Made by a program: the position numbers and the translations under genes. From Promethearchaeota archaeon (GTDB taxonomy: Archaea; Asgardarchaeota; Lokiarchaeia; Sigyniarchaeales; SOKP01): 43,261 bases of DNA. Below the pieces are notes generated by a model that saw nothing but the letters and a program-made list of their open reading frames with translations, had not been told where the DNA came from and did no database searches. Location: positions 1 through 43,261 of the forward strand of contig JAEOTA010000079.1 in the NCBI GenBank assembly GCA_016840085.1. Reading direction: 5' to 3'. Below, one piece after another: positions 27,044-35,228 of the stretch. Each line of letters opens with the position of its first letter. The stretch's first letter is position 1.

Positions 27044-28024
27044 TTGTTAAAAGAGGATGAAATTTATAAGGAGGACATAAAAGAAATAAAATTGATTTGT
27101 CCTAAATGTCATGCGACAAAATTAGTGAAAGTACCTAAAAAAATGGTGCAAAAGTCAAAAACCCTATTGACAATTTCAGTTCCTTCAAATTATATGTGCG
27201 AACATGGCTTTCAAGCATATATAGATAGATGGTTCTCTGTTAGAGGTTATCAAAATGCTGATCTTGAACTAACAAATCTAGAAATTTATGAAACAGGAAG
27301 TAAAAATATTGATGATATTGCTACTTATGTTGTGTCTTTAGTCATTAAAAAAATCGCTACTAATTTAAAGAATGATGAGGAAGATGGAGTAATTTTGGGC
27401 GGCACTCTCTTTAATCAAAAAGGAAATGTATTACATTTTTCCTTACCAGATGAAATCTTTCTTAATATTATACATCAATTTGAGCTTCAAAAAGAAGATC
27501 ATGATATCAAACTGAAAAAAATGATCTTTGAATTGGAAAATAATCAAAAAATATTTACCGAATTTCTAAAAGTGGAAGATACCACTCTAACTATTGTTAT
27601 TCTTTTTCCCGCTGTTGTTAGTATCAGGGATGCAGAGTCGTATCTAAATGATTTTAAAAAAACCGTTATGGAATATGAGGATCCTATAGAATTAAAAAAG
27701 AAAGAGCAATTAAAAATGAAAAGAATAGAGGAAGCCCAAAAACGAAAGGTTGAGCCTAAAGCACCATCAAATTTTTGGGTTTATTCTAGAATAACTAGTG
27801 AAGTACCTTTGGAAAATTTAGACCGAATTTACATTAATAAGTTAGGAATCGAAATTGATAAAAAGAATATCTTAAATCTAGAGGAAATTATAGAATTTAG
27901 CAAAAATAATCCATTTGAAGGAAAAATTTATTTCTCTGATAATTTTATAAATTTAATGGAAGGTTTAGCGTTAACCATGAAAGATGCGTCAGTATTATTA
28001 AGTAAATTAAATAAAAAAACATGA
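27044..28024 (+). CDS. Lineage-specific protein with N-terminal CxxC / CEHGFQAYIDR module
   Basis: 326 residues from a TTG; the next in-frame Met lies after the first motif, so TTG is the best start. Residues about 18-75 hold CPKCH, then a strand segment KTLLTISVPSNYMCEHGFQ and FSVRGYQNADLEL, which looks like a zinc-stabilised beta domain. I believe similar C-x-H-F...RGY modules recur in Asgard proteins, but cannot verify that here. A middle alpha/beta region (about 100-225) and a basic helix (KKKEQLKMKRIEEAQKRK) follow, then a helical C-terminus. Function unknown. Confidence 0.65.
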   Translation: MLKEDEIYKEDIKEIKLICPKCHATKLVKVPKKMVQKSKTLLTISVPSNYMCEHGFQAYIDRWFSVRGYQNADLELTNLEIYETGSKNIDDIATYVVSLVIKKIATNLKNDEEDGVILGGTLFNQKGNVLHFSLPDEIFLNIIHQFELQKEDHDIKLKKMIFELENNQKIFTEFLKVEDTTLTIVILFPAVVSIRDAESYLNDFKKTVMEYEDPIELKKKEQLKMKRIEEAQKRKVEPKAPSNFWVYSRITSEVPLENLDRIYINKLGIEIDKKNILNLEEIIEFSKNNPFEGKIYFSDNFINLMEGLALTMKDASVLLSKLNKKT

Positions 28025-28049
28025 TAAGAATTATTTCTTTTAATATATT

Positions 28050-29024
28050 TTAAATTCTTAACCAAAATGTAAAAAGAAAAACATAAGATAAGAAATAAAG
28101 CGAAATAAATAAAATACCGGCTTTTTTATCAATCTTTTTTCTTACTGCAACGACAGTAATCACTATAAAGCTAGCTATTAGTGTGTAAAGCACAGTTGGA
28201 ACAGCAAGAGCAGCGGTAACAGGATTTGGATTTTGATTGAAAACCAGCTGTCCAATACCAATGGATAAAGTGGAATCAACGATACAACTTCCAATAATAT
28301 CTCCAATTGCAATATCATGATGCTTTAATCTTAACGCGTTGACATCAACTGCTAATTCTGGCAAGGAAGTTCCTACAGCTACAATAAAAAAACTGATAAT
28401 ATACTCATGTACTCCTACGGCTTCTGAAAGTACTATTACCGAATCAACAATCATGAATGAGCCTAATGTAACTCCCCCAAAGCCCAAACTGGCAATTAAT
28501 AAATGGAATTTTTTGCTTTTTGGAGCCTTGATTCTTTGAATCATCTCTACTCTTTGTAAAACACTTTCTTTATTAGCATTATATATTAGCCAGATATAGA
28601 TTCCTAGACTTCCAACCATAAATATTGCATTTAACCGTGTAATGTATCCCTTTTCTACAATTGAAAAAATTAATAATAATGATAAAATTTCACATGACCC
28701 TAAGATTATGATATCTTTTCTGCGTGTATAAATAACTCCGGTAAGTATGGGCAGTAATCCAAATATTAAAGTAAGTTGAGTGAGATCTGACCCAACAGAG
28801 TCACCTACATCGATATCTCCATGACCTAGAGCACATGATATAAGAGAATTAAAGATCTCTGAAATATCCGTTCCAATTGAAACTAAAGTAACACCAATTA
28901 CTAATGGTGAGACACCTAAAGCAGCCGCAAGAATAGCAGAATGTTTAACCGCTTTTATACTTGAAAAAATGACTAGTGGTAATCCACCAATGAGCATAAG
29001 AATTGCTATGATTATCTCAAACAT
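28050..29024 (-). CDS. Sodium/calcium exchanger family protein (CaCA, YrbG-like)
   Basis: 324 residues, about ten membrane segments in two inverted halves. The alpha repeats are VIGVTLVSIGTDISEIFNSL in the first half and VAVGTSLPELAVDV in the second. The acidic residues in GTDxxE and GTSxPE are the ion-binding positions of the family. The first repeat has GTD where GTS is more usual. Expected to exchange cytosolic Ca2+ for Na+ or H+ at the cytoplasmic membrane. Oriented away from the ribbon-helix-helix gene. Confidence 0.9.
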   Translation of the reverse strand: MFEIIIAILMLIGGLPLVIFSSIKAVKHSAILAAALGVSPLVIGVTLVSIGTDISEIFNSLISCALGHGDIDVGDSVGSDLTQLTLIFGLLPILTGVIYTRRKDIIILGSCEILSLLLIFSIVEKGYITRLNAIFMVGSLGIYIWLIYNANKESVLQRVEMIQRIKAPKSKKFHLLIASLGFGGVTLGSFMIVDSVIVLSEAVGVHEYIISFFIVAVGTSLPELAVDVNALRLKHHDIAIGDIIGSCIVDSTLSIGIGQLVFNQNPNPVTAALAVPTVLYTLIASFIVITVVAVRKKIDKKAGILFISLYFLSYVFLFTFWLRI

Positions 29025-29218
29025 TTTTTTACTTATACTAGATTACTTAAACTTTATTTTTTATTCAGATTACATCTGAAAAGAAGATTCCACGAAAATA
29101 AATACTGCTTTTATCTATCTAAGATAAATTAAGATTATATTTTGGTATTATATAAACTATTTACTATGATAATTTCTTCTAGTTTTAATAAATGTTAAAT
29201 GAATATATATATAAAATT

Positions 29219-29255
29219 ATCCATTTTTTATCCAGAATCATCCATAATAAATCCA
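29219..29255 (+). promoter_or_regulatory. Four helically phased ATCCA repeats, probable operator of the RHH gene
   Basis: The pentamer ATCCA occurs at 29219, 29230, 29240 and 29251, spaced 11, 10 and 11 bases, so all copies face one side of the helix. Three of the four extend to ATCCAT. The array ends just before a TATA-like stretch (TTATAAAAAT near 29258-29267) and 44 bases before the ATG of a ribbon-helix-helix gene. Arrayed, helically phased short sites next to the promoter are the classic target of MetJ/Arc/CopG-type repressors, so autoregulation is the likely meaning. Repeat and spacing are read directly; binding is inferred. Confidence 0.6.
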
Positions 29256-29299
29256 TAAATTATAAAAATATTAAATAAAATTATGAAATAATTTATATT

Positions 29300-29455
29300 A
29301 TGGATAATGAAAAACATGAATTCCATATTGCTATCGAGAAAGATCTTTTTGATAAGTTAGAATCTATTAAAGAGTATCATGGAATAAAAAATATCACCGA
29401 AATAATTAGATTTTTAATCACTAAGGAATATAGAAAAATAAACAAATCGAATTAG
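29300..29455 (+). CDS. Ribbon-helix-helix (CopG/MetJ-like) DNA-binding protein
   Basis: 51 residues, ATG to TAG. The sequence fits the RHH fold: an N-terminal beta ribbon (HEFHIAIEKDLFDKL), helix A (FDKLESIKEYHG), the turn IKNITEIIR with Asn-Ile-Thr-Glu where RHH proteins start helix B, and helix B EIIRFLITKEYRK. Such dimers insert the ribbon into the major groove. Four phased ATCCA repeats lie directly upstream. No toxin-like partner follows: the next 130 bp are gene-free and the gene after that is on the other strand. Confidence 0.72.
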   Translation: MDNEKHEFHIAIEKDLFDKLESIKEYHGIKNITEIIRFLITKEYRKINKSN

Positions 29456-29588
29456 TTCGAAAACCTATTCCAAATTCCTGATTAATTTCCTAAGATTTTA
29501 TAATTTTCAATAAATGTGTGAAAATTTCACCAGCATTTCCTTTCAAAAAAATTATTTCATTTTCTTAACTTTTAAGGATTTCTTAAAA

Positions 29589-30482
29589 TCATAATCTAGT
29601 AAAATCAACAAAATTTTCCTGAAATCCTAATTTTGTTAGTAATTCTTCAGACTCTGTGATTATCATTTTTATAAGTTGTTCTGCTGATATTATCTCATTA
29701 ATAGTGCCTGCCGCTAAGGATAATGGAACCGCTTTCATTTGATCAGATTCAAAATGGCATACATTTTCAATTATGCTAGGATCAAAACAATCAGCATCAA
29801 GTATGTTCTGTTTCCAACCATCAGAAATGGGACTTTCCTCTGTTGCAAGAAATGTTGTACACATATGTATTGCTTGTGCTCCAGAGATTAATGCCATCAT
29901 CATACCCTTGCCATTACTAATCCCTCCTGAAGCTATTATTGGGACACTTATTCTGTCTTTTGCATTAACCATGTTAATAAAAAGTGTATTCTGCTTAGGA
30001 TTTTTAAATCCTGCTCCTTCAAGTCCAGTCAAAATAATGGCATCTACTCCCATTTTGTCTCCATACTGAGCATGTCTCATTGTAGTAACTTTATGAATCC
30101 AATTCATTCCATATTCTTTAATTTTTTTTCCAAATCCTTCAACTCGAGGACCAACAGTAATTATGGTCTTTATTTGTTCTTCTTTAGCAACCTCCAGATA
30201 TTGACCAAACAGTTGATCAAGATCTTTTTGAAAATCTAATGGTTTGTTTGGAGAAAAATTGATGCAAAAAGGGTTTTTTGTGATAGCTCTAATTTTCAGG
30301 ATTGCATTACGCAATTTCTCTTCATTTTTAAAATAAGATCCCGTTAAAATTCCTGCTCCACCAGCTTTACTTACTGCTGCTGTTAATTCCGTATTATCAG
30401 ATCTCGCAAAAGCAGCTGAAAAAATAGGATATTTACACCCTACCATTTCTGTTATTTTAGTTTTCCATTCCAAATTCATCAC
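29589..30482 (-). CDS. Nitronate monooxygenase / FabK-like flavoprotein
   Basis: 297 residues, FMN TIM-barrel of the nitronate monooxygenase/2-nitropropane dioxygenase and enoyl reductase (FabK) group. Supporting segments are YPIFSAAFAR at the start, AVSKAGGAGILTG, NPFCINFSPN, VDAIILTGLEGAGFKNP, IIASGGISNGKGMM and ALISGAQAIHMCTTFLATEES. At the position where family members usually have a catalytic His (GGHxG), this protein has AGFKNP, so the classical activity is doubtful. It is slightly shorter than typical (320-360). Probably an oxidoreductase of unknown substrate. Confidence 0.82.
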   Translation of the reverse strand: MMNLEWKTKITEMVGCKYPIFSAAFARSDNTELTAAVSKAGGAGILTGSYFKNEEKLRNAILKIRAITKNPFCINFSPNKPLDFQKDLDQLFGQYLEVAKEEQIKTIITVGPRVEGFGKKIKEYGMNWIHKVTTMRHAQYGDKMGVDAIILTGLEGAGFKNPKQNTLFINMVNAKDRISVPIIASGGISNGKGMMMALISGAQAIHMCTTFLATEESPISDGWKQNILDADCFDPSIIENVCHFESDQMKAVPLSLAAGTINEIISAEQLIKMIITESEELLTKLGFQENFVDFTRL

Positions 30483-30512
30483 AAAATTATTTTATAAATA
30501 AAGTAAAAAATA

Positions 30513-31187
30513 TTAAAAATTATAAAATTTTCTCTTATCTTCTAGATGAAAAAATCCAAATCGTTGCCTACGTACTTCTCTCATAGCATCAGTTTGCCAT
30601 CCCATATCCTTAGTATAAAATTGAGATTTATGCAATTTTAATGCCTTATAGACTTTAAATCTCAAATCTCCTAACTTTATTTTAACTAAATGTTCTCCTT
30701 GAGCTTTAATAGGGTTATAAAGGGCATATACATAGAATTCAAGGTTATGTAAGTTAAGCTCTTTAGCTACTCTGATTGCAATATCGTGAGTAGCTTGGTG
30801 ATCTGCATGGTTATTATTTCCGCTCGGAATAACAACTCGATCCGCATCTCTTACAATATCCTTGATTTTTTCTACAGCATCATTAATATGATTTTGCAGC
30901 TCTGAATCATAGAATTTTAAAAAGTGTCTATTTTCTTTTCTTATACCAAGGAATTCAGCTGCAATATCTGCTTCGGATAACCTAATTTTTGCAAGTTCAT
31001 CTTCTGAAATCCTTGTAGCTTCACAATCTTCAAGTTTATTCTCTTCTCTAGCTTTTCGATATCCCGCTCTGCCATCTGTGAACCAGATAATATGCACATC
31101 ATGATCTTCTTCGAGCCATTTCATAATTGAACCACCAGCACCATAACTCTCATCATCTGGATGAGGAGCAAATACTATTATTTTCAG
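30513..31187 (-). CDS. PIG-L family (LmbE-like) deacetylase with probable CTG start
   Basis: The first ATG (31124) would remove the zinc motif. The frame upstream encodes KIIVFAPHPDDESYGAGG, the standard N-terminus of PIG-L deacetylases with the HPDDE metal/catalytic motif. At the exact place where Met is expected stands CTG (31187-31185), with an AGGTGAT ribosome binding site 5 bases before it, and an in-frame TGA three codons upstream excludes a longer form. That gives 224 residues. Further family features are TDGRAGYR and PSGNNNHADHQATHD with the distal His. It removes acetyl groups from GlcNAc-type lipids, thiols or related molecules. Alternatively an ATG has recently mutated. Confidence 0.82.
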   Translation of the reverse strand: MKIIVFAPHPDDESYGAGGSIMKWLEEDHDVHIIWFTDGRAGYRKAREENKLEDCEATRISEDELAKIRLSEADIAAEFLGIRKENRHFLKFYDSELQNHINDAVEKIKDIVRDADRVVIPSGNNNHADHQATHDIAIRVAKELNLHNLEFYVYALYNPIKAQGEHLVKIKLGDLRFKVYKALKLHKSQFYTKDMGWQTDAMREVRRQRFGFFHLEDKRKFYNF

Positions 31188-31199
31188 ATAATATCACCT
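31184..31199 (-). promoter_or_regulatory. Ribosome binding site and CTG start of the PIG-L gene
   Basis: Read on the minus strand: AGGTGAT, a five-base spacer ATTAT, then CTG followed by AAA. AGGTGAT is a full match to the anti-SD of archaeal 16S rRNA, and the spacing is ideal. This decides a start 21 codons upstream of the first ATG. Confidence 0.65.
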
Positions 31200-31318
31200 A
31201 TTAAATATAATCTACAAATAATTATGCTAATTCTTAATATTATTATAATTTAGTTACCTAAATAATTACATCTTATATTGAGAAATTAAAATTTCTTGTA
31301 ATTGTTTAGTTTTTTTAA

Positions 31319-31651
31319 TTATAGCAAAGGAACAAAGTAGGGGACAATTGCTAAATATAGTACTATACTCACAATTGTACATAGGAAAAGGTTTCTCCTT
31401 TTAGTATATAAAAACGCACATATTAACCCATCTATTAATATAAAGATAAAAAAGTCTAGATTTACAGATAAAACAGAAATTGAAAATCCTGATGATAAAA
31501 GAGCATAGAGAATAATTCCACCAAGAGAAAATAATGTATTTAAAATAATACTTTTAAGTTTTGTATACTTGTTTAAGAGAACTGTTAATATTATTCCCCG
31601 CAATAATACTTCTTGCCAAAATAAGAAACTTATAATCGAAAGAAATACCAA
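31319..31651 (-). pseudogene. CPBP (CAAX-protease-like) membrane protein, C-terminal fragment
   Basis: 110 codons from TTG, very hydrophobic. The segment FWQEVLLRGIILTVLL corresponds to the EExxxR motif 1 of CPBP/Abi intramembrane metalloproteases, with Gln in place of the first Glu. The frame extends upstream through NFNHKFIIPVIDLQ to a stop at about 31736 without an ATG. It therefore overlaps the end of the next minus-strand frame, and one frameshift near 31710 would join the two into a single protein of about 300 residues. The expected second and third CPBP motifs (FxxxH, HxxxN/D) are not evident, so it is probably inactive. Confidence 0.5.
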
Positions 31652-31709
31652 AAGGTTTTGTAAATCTATAACCGGAATAATAAATTTATGATTGAAATTC
31701 CAATACTGA

Positions 31710-32237
31710 TTAGAAAAAGAATAGGATCTGAAGTTCTATATACATTATAAGAGGAAAAGCAATCATTATTACAATGATTGGTATATCAAAACTACGAAAA
31801 ATAGTTAAAAATACTAATTTCTTCAATTTTTTTTTTGTAATAGGTAACGTTTGGAACCACTCAAAAATCCTACCCGACATTATCATGCCAGTCTCTAACA
31901 TTCCCATTAAAAAAAAATTGAAAAATTGAAGAATAAAAAATAAACTAATAAACAAACTTCCATGAAAAGTAATTATATCTGGTGAAATACCACATTCGAG
32001 TAGTAAATCTGCAATTTGAAAATATCCTAAAAGAGGTGTTATGGGTAATATTCCAAATATTATAGCGTAAAAAATTTTAGTACGAATAATCTTTATTTTT
32101 ATAGATCTATTTTTTCCTTTATTTTGACTTTTAGTTTCTAATTGGTTTTCACCTTTAGTTAAGATTATCTCATCTATAAGGAGTTCATGATTAGTGTATT
32201 TTGCTAGATAATAGAGAGATAACTTCTCGCTCCTCAT
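31710..32237 (-). pseudogene. N-terminal part of a membrane protein (ABC-2-permease-like), truncated
   Basis: 175 codons from an ATG. A polar N-terminus of about 45 residues is followed by two or three membrane segments (FYAIIFGILPITPLLGYF, FFNFFLMGMLETGMIM) and the loop FEWFQTLPITKKKLKKLVFL. The phrase LPITKKKLK resembles the LP-x-S/T-R/K motif of ABC-2-type permeases. It ends in a T-rich stretch (LFFF, stop) inside a membrane segment, which suggests truncation by frameshift. Relation to the downstream CPBP-like fragment, as one gene or two, cannot be settled by eye. Confidence 0.45.
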
Positions 32238-32447
32238 AATACTTTATTATTTTAATCTGTTCCTTAATTATTTAAATTTATGAAAAATGTCTAAAAAATT
32301 GTATATAGGCTATAATGATTTTTATTCAAGATAGAATATTAGAAACAATAGTTTTTAAATTCATAAGTAGAATAATTAATAAATCAAAAAATTGTGAATT
32401 AAAATGTAATTCAAATAAAAATATTAAAAAAATAAGGTGAAGATTAA

Positions 32448-33713
32448 ATGTCTTCAGAGTTTGAGAAGAATTTAGATAAATATGCGGAGGTTATCGTCAA
32501 AGTTGGACTTAATTTACAACCAGGACAAAGATTGTTGATTGGGGGACCAATATACGGCTTTTATGGAGTTTCTCTTGAGCTAGCCCCATTAATACGAAGA
32601 ATTGTTAAGAAGGCTTATCAATTAGGTGCTAGATTAGTAGATGTAATGTGGAAAGATGAAGAATTGCAATCAACTCGGTTACAATACGCTCCAACAGATA
32701 CATTAAATGAATACCCTATATGGCGAATAGATGCTGCACTCAAGGTTGCTGAAGCAGGAGATGCGTTTCTCGCTATATATGCCGAGAATCCCGACCTCCT
32801 TATTGAACAAAATCCTGACAAAATAACAGCTGTTCAACAGACTAATTTCAAACAAAATAAACCTATAATGGATCATGTAGTAAAAGGCTCGATGAACTGG
32901 GCAATAGTGACAGCTCCAGTAGATGGATGGACAGATAGAGTTTTTCCTAATGTTCCATCAGATAAGCGAAAAGCTAAATTTTGGGATACAATTTTTGAAA
33001 TTTGTCGTGTAAAACAAGAGGATCCCGTGTCTGCTTGGCTAGATCATGTTAATCAACTTGCTGCCAGAAGTAATTATCTAAATAAAAAACGATATACACA
33101 ACTGAAATTTACTGCAACAGGTACAAACTTAACAATAGGACTACCCGAGGAGCATATTTGGAAAAGCGGTTCTATGACAAGCCAGAATGGCATTACTTTC
33201 ACAGCAAATATCCCAACTGAAGAAGTTTTCACAATACCACATAAGGATAAAACTGAGGGAGTAGTAACAGCAACTAAAGCACTTTATTATAGCGGGAGTC
33301 TAATTGAAGATTATCAATTAACTTTTTCTGAAGGAAAGATTGTAAATGCGGTTGCGAAAAAAGGGGAGGATTTATTGCATAATCTTATCGACACAGATGA
33401 AGGTGCAAGTTATTTAGGTGAAATAGCATTAGTTCCTCATAGTTCACCTATTTCACAATCCGGATTACTCTTCTATAATATTCTCATCGATGAAAATGCA
33501 TCAAATCATATTGCGTTAGGACAAGGATACAAATTCAGCTTTAAGAATGGTGAAACTTTATCTGATGATGAATTTGAAGCTTTAGGAGGTAATAATAGCC
33601 TTATACATATTGATTGCATGTTTGGTTCAGGAGATATGAATGTAGAAGGAATACTGGAAGATGGGACCACTGAACCGATTATGCAAAATGGAGAATGGGC
33701 TTATAATGTATAA
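32448..33713 (+). CDS. M29 family aminopeptidase (AmpS/PepS/aminopeptidase T-like)
   Basis: 421 residues, normal for the family. The N-terminus FEKNLDKYAEVIVKVGLNLQPGQRLLI is the family hallmark. The dimetal centre region is recognisable in PTEEVFTIPHKDKTEGVV (metal-ligand Glu), LGEIALVPHSSPI, FYNILIDENASNHIALG and HIDCMFGSGDMNVEG. The enzyme removes N-terminal residues from peptides in the cytosol and fits peptide fermentation together with the PepD-like enzyme. A strong AAGGTGA ribosome binding site lies 8 bases before the ATG. Confidence 0.92.
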   Translation: MSSEFEKNLDKYAEVIVKVGLNLQPGQRLLIGGPIYGFYGVSLELAPLIRRIVKKAYQLGARLVDVMWKDEELQSTRLQYAPTDTLNEYPIWRIDAALKVAEAGDAFLAIYAENPDLLIEQNPDKITAVQQTNFKQNKPIMDHVVKGSMNWAIVTAPVDGWTDRVFPNVPSDKRKAKFWDTIFEICRVKQEDPVSAWLDHVNQLAARSNYLNKKRYTQLKFTATGTNLTIGLPEEHIWKSGSMTSQNGITFTANIPTEEVFTIPHKDKTEGVVTATKALYYSGSLIEDYQLTFSEGKIVNAVAKKGEDLLHNLIDTDEGASYLGEIALVPHSSPISQSGLLFYNILIDENASNHIALGQGYKFSFKNGETLSDDEFEALGGNNSLIHIDCMFGSGDMNVEGILEDGTTEPIMQNGEWAYNV

Positions 33714-33837
33714 ATAATTAAAGACTTTCATTAGAGTAATTTTTTATTGAATTATTGGAATTTATATTTTATTGATTATAGTTATTAATTATTTTAATTC
33801 TACTTATAATAAAAGAGCAATAAAATAATGATAACTT

Positions 33838-35076
33838 ATGGAAGCAACACCACCTACTCTAAAGAATAAATTCGATAAACATTTAATAATTATTTTTATA
33901 ATTATGTTTACGGAAGTTCTGGGATTTAGCATGGTCCTACCTATTATTCCTTTTTTAGCTTTATCTTTAGGATTAAATGCTTTACAAGTTGGTTTAGTTC
34001 TAAGCTTATTTAGTATAAGTCAATTATTTGCAAGTCCAATAACAGGTAAACTGAGTGATCGTTTTGGAAGAAAGCCTATTTTATTAGTTAGTCAGACTAG
34101 TACATTTGTAGGATTTTTACTTCTTGGACTTGCTGATGTTGTTTGGTTATTAATTGCTGCACGATTAATTGATGGACTTATAGGTAGTAATATGACTGTG
34201 AGTCAAGCTTACATTAGTGATGTATCAGAACCACAAGATCGAACAAGAGTATATGGATATTCAAGTGCAGTCTTTGGTGCAGGATTGATATTCGGCCCTG
34301 TTATTGGGGGAACATTATCAATTTTCAGTTATTCGACTCCAATGTTTTTTGCCGCGGGGGTGTGTCTCATCTCAATAATTTTAGTACTGATATTTCTACC
34401 AGAATCATTAGAGACAAAAGCGGAAAAATTCCAGCTTAAATTTATGGATATCATCCCGATAGACGAAGCGAAACGCTTTTTTAAGGATTCTACAGTCCGA
34501 AATCTAATGTTTATCTTTCTCACATATAATTTTGGATTTATGTTATTTATCTCGAGTTTTTCTTTATTTTCAGAAAAACAATTAGGTATATCTGCTTTTG
34601 AGGTTGGTTTTTATATGACTTGGATTGGAATTCTTCGTGTTATTTTTCAATCTACCCTTATCTCCCCTCTCCAAAAAAAATTTGGTGAGAATTCAATCTT
34701 AGGATTTGGTGTTGTAACTATGATCATTACTATGGCGCTCCTTATTTTTTCTAGAAATTATTTTTTTGTTTTCATCCCACTTACCTTTTTAGCTTTTGGA
34801 ACGGGTATTTGTCGTCCTATTCTAATGAGTAAATTAACACAAAAGGTCAAGAGGGAGGAGACAGGAAGCCTTTTGGGAGTAAATAATGCTTTTGCTAGTT
34901 TTGCTCAAATCATATCACCAATATTAGGAGGAGCTATGATTGAATATTTACCCTCTCAAATACTACCACTCCTTTCTTCAATCCTTTTTGTAATTCTTTT
35001 TCTTCAATGGCGTTATAAACTTATCGTTACTCCCCCTGATGAAACATTGAAGATTGAAGAATCTAAACTCTTATAA
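33838..35076 (+). CDS. MFS transporter, TetA/drug-efflux-like
   Basis: 412 residues, twelve predicted membrane segments. Motif A is GKLSDRFGRKPIL after segment 2, followed by DGLIGSNMTVSQAYISD and the motif C-like region GAGLIFGPVIGG, typical of the 12-TM drug/H+ antiporters. A second-half equivalent of motif A is less conserved. Likely proton-driven export of a small hydrophobic compound. Not obviously linked to its neighbours. Confidence 0.88.
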   Translation: MEATPPTLKNKFDKHLIIIFIIMFTEVLGFSMVLPIIPFLALSLGLNALQVGLVLSLFSISQLFASPITGKLSDRFGRKPILLVSQTSTFVGFLLLGLADVVWLLIAARLIDGLIGSNMTVSQAYISDVSEPQDRTRVYGYSSAVFGAGLIFGPVIGGTLSIFSYSTPMFFAAGVCLISIILVLIFLPESLETKAEKFQLKFMDIIPIDEAKRFFKDSTVRNLMFIFLTYNFGFMLFISSFSLFSEKQLGISAFEVGFYMTWIGILRVIFQSTLISPLQKKFGENSILGFGVVTMIITMALLIFSRNYFFVFIPLTFLAFGTGICRPILMSKLTQKVKREETGSLLGVNNAFASFAQIISPILGGAMIEYLPSQILPLLSSILFVILFLQWRYKLIVTPPDETLKIEESKLL

Positions 35077-35228
35077 CAAAGATTATTAAAACTGAAAATA
35101 TTTTAGATTTTAATATATCAATTGAGTGCTGTGCACTACCACTTGGATAAGGAAACAATATGTCAATGTCTTTATTATTACTAGTTAAATCGCTCAAAAA
35201 ATTAATTAAGCAAGATTAAAAATTTTAA

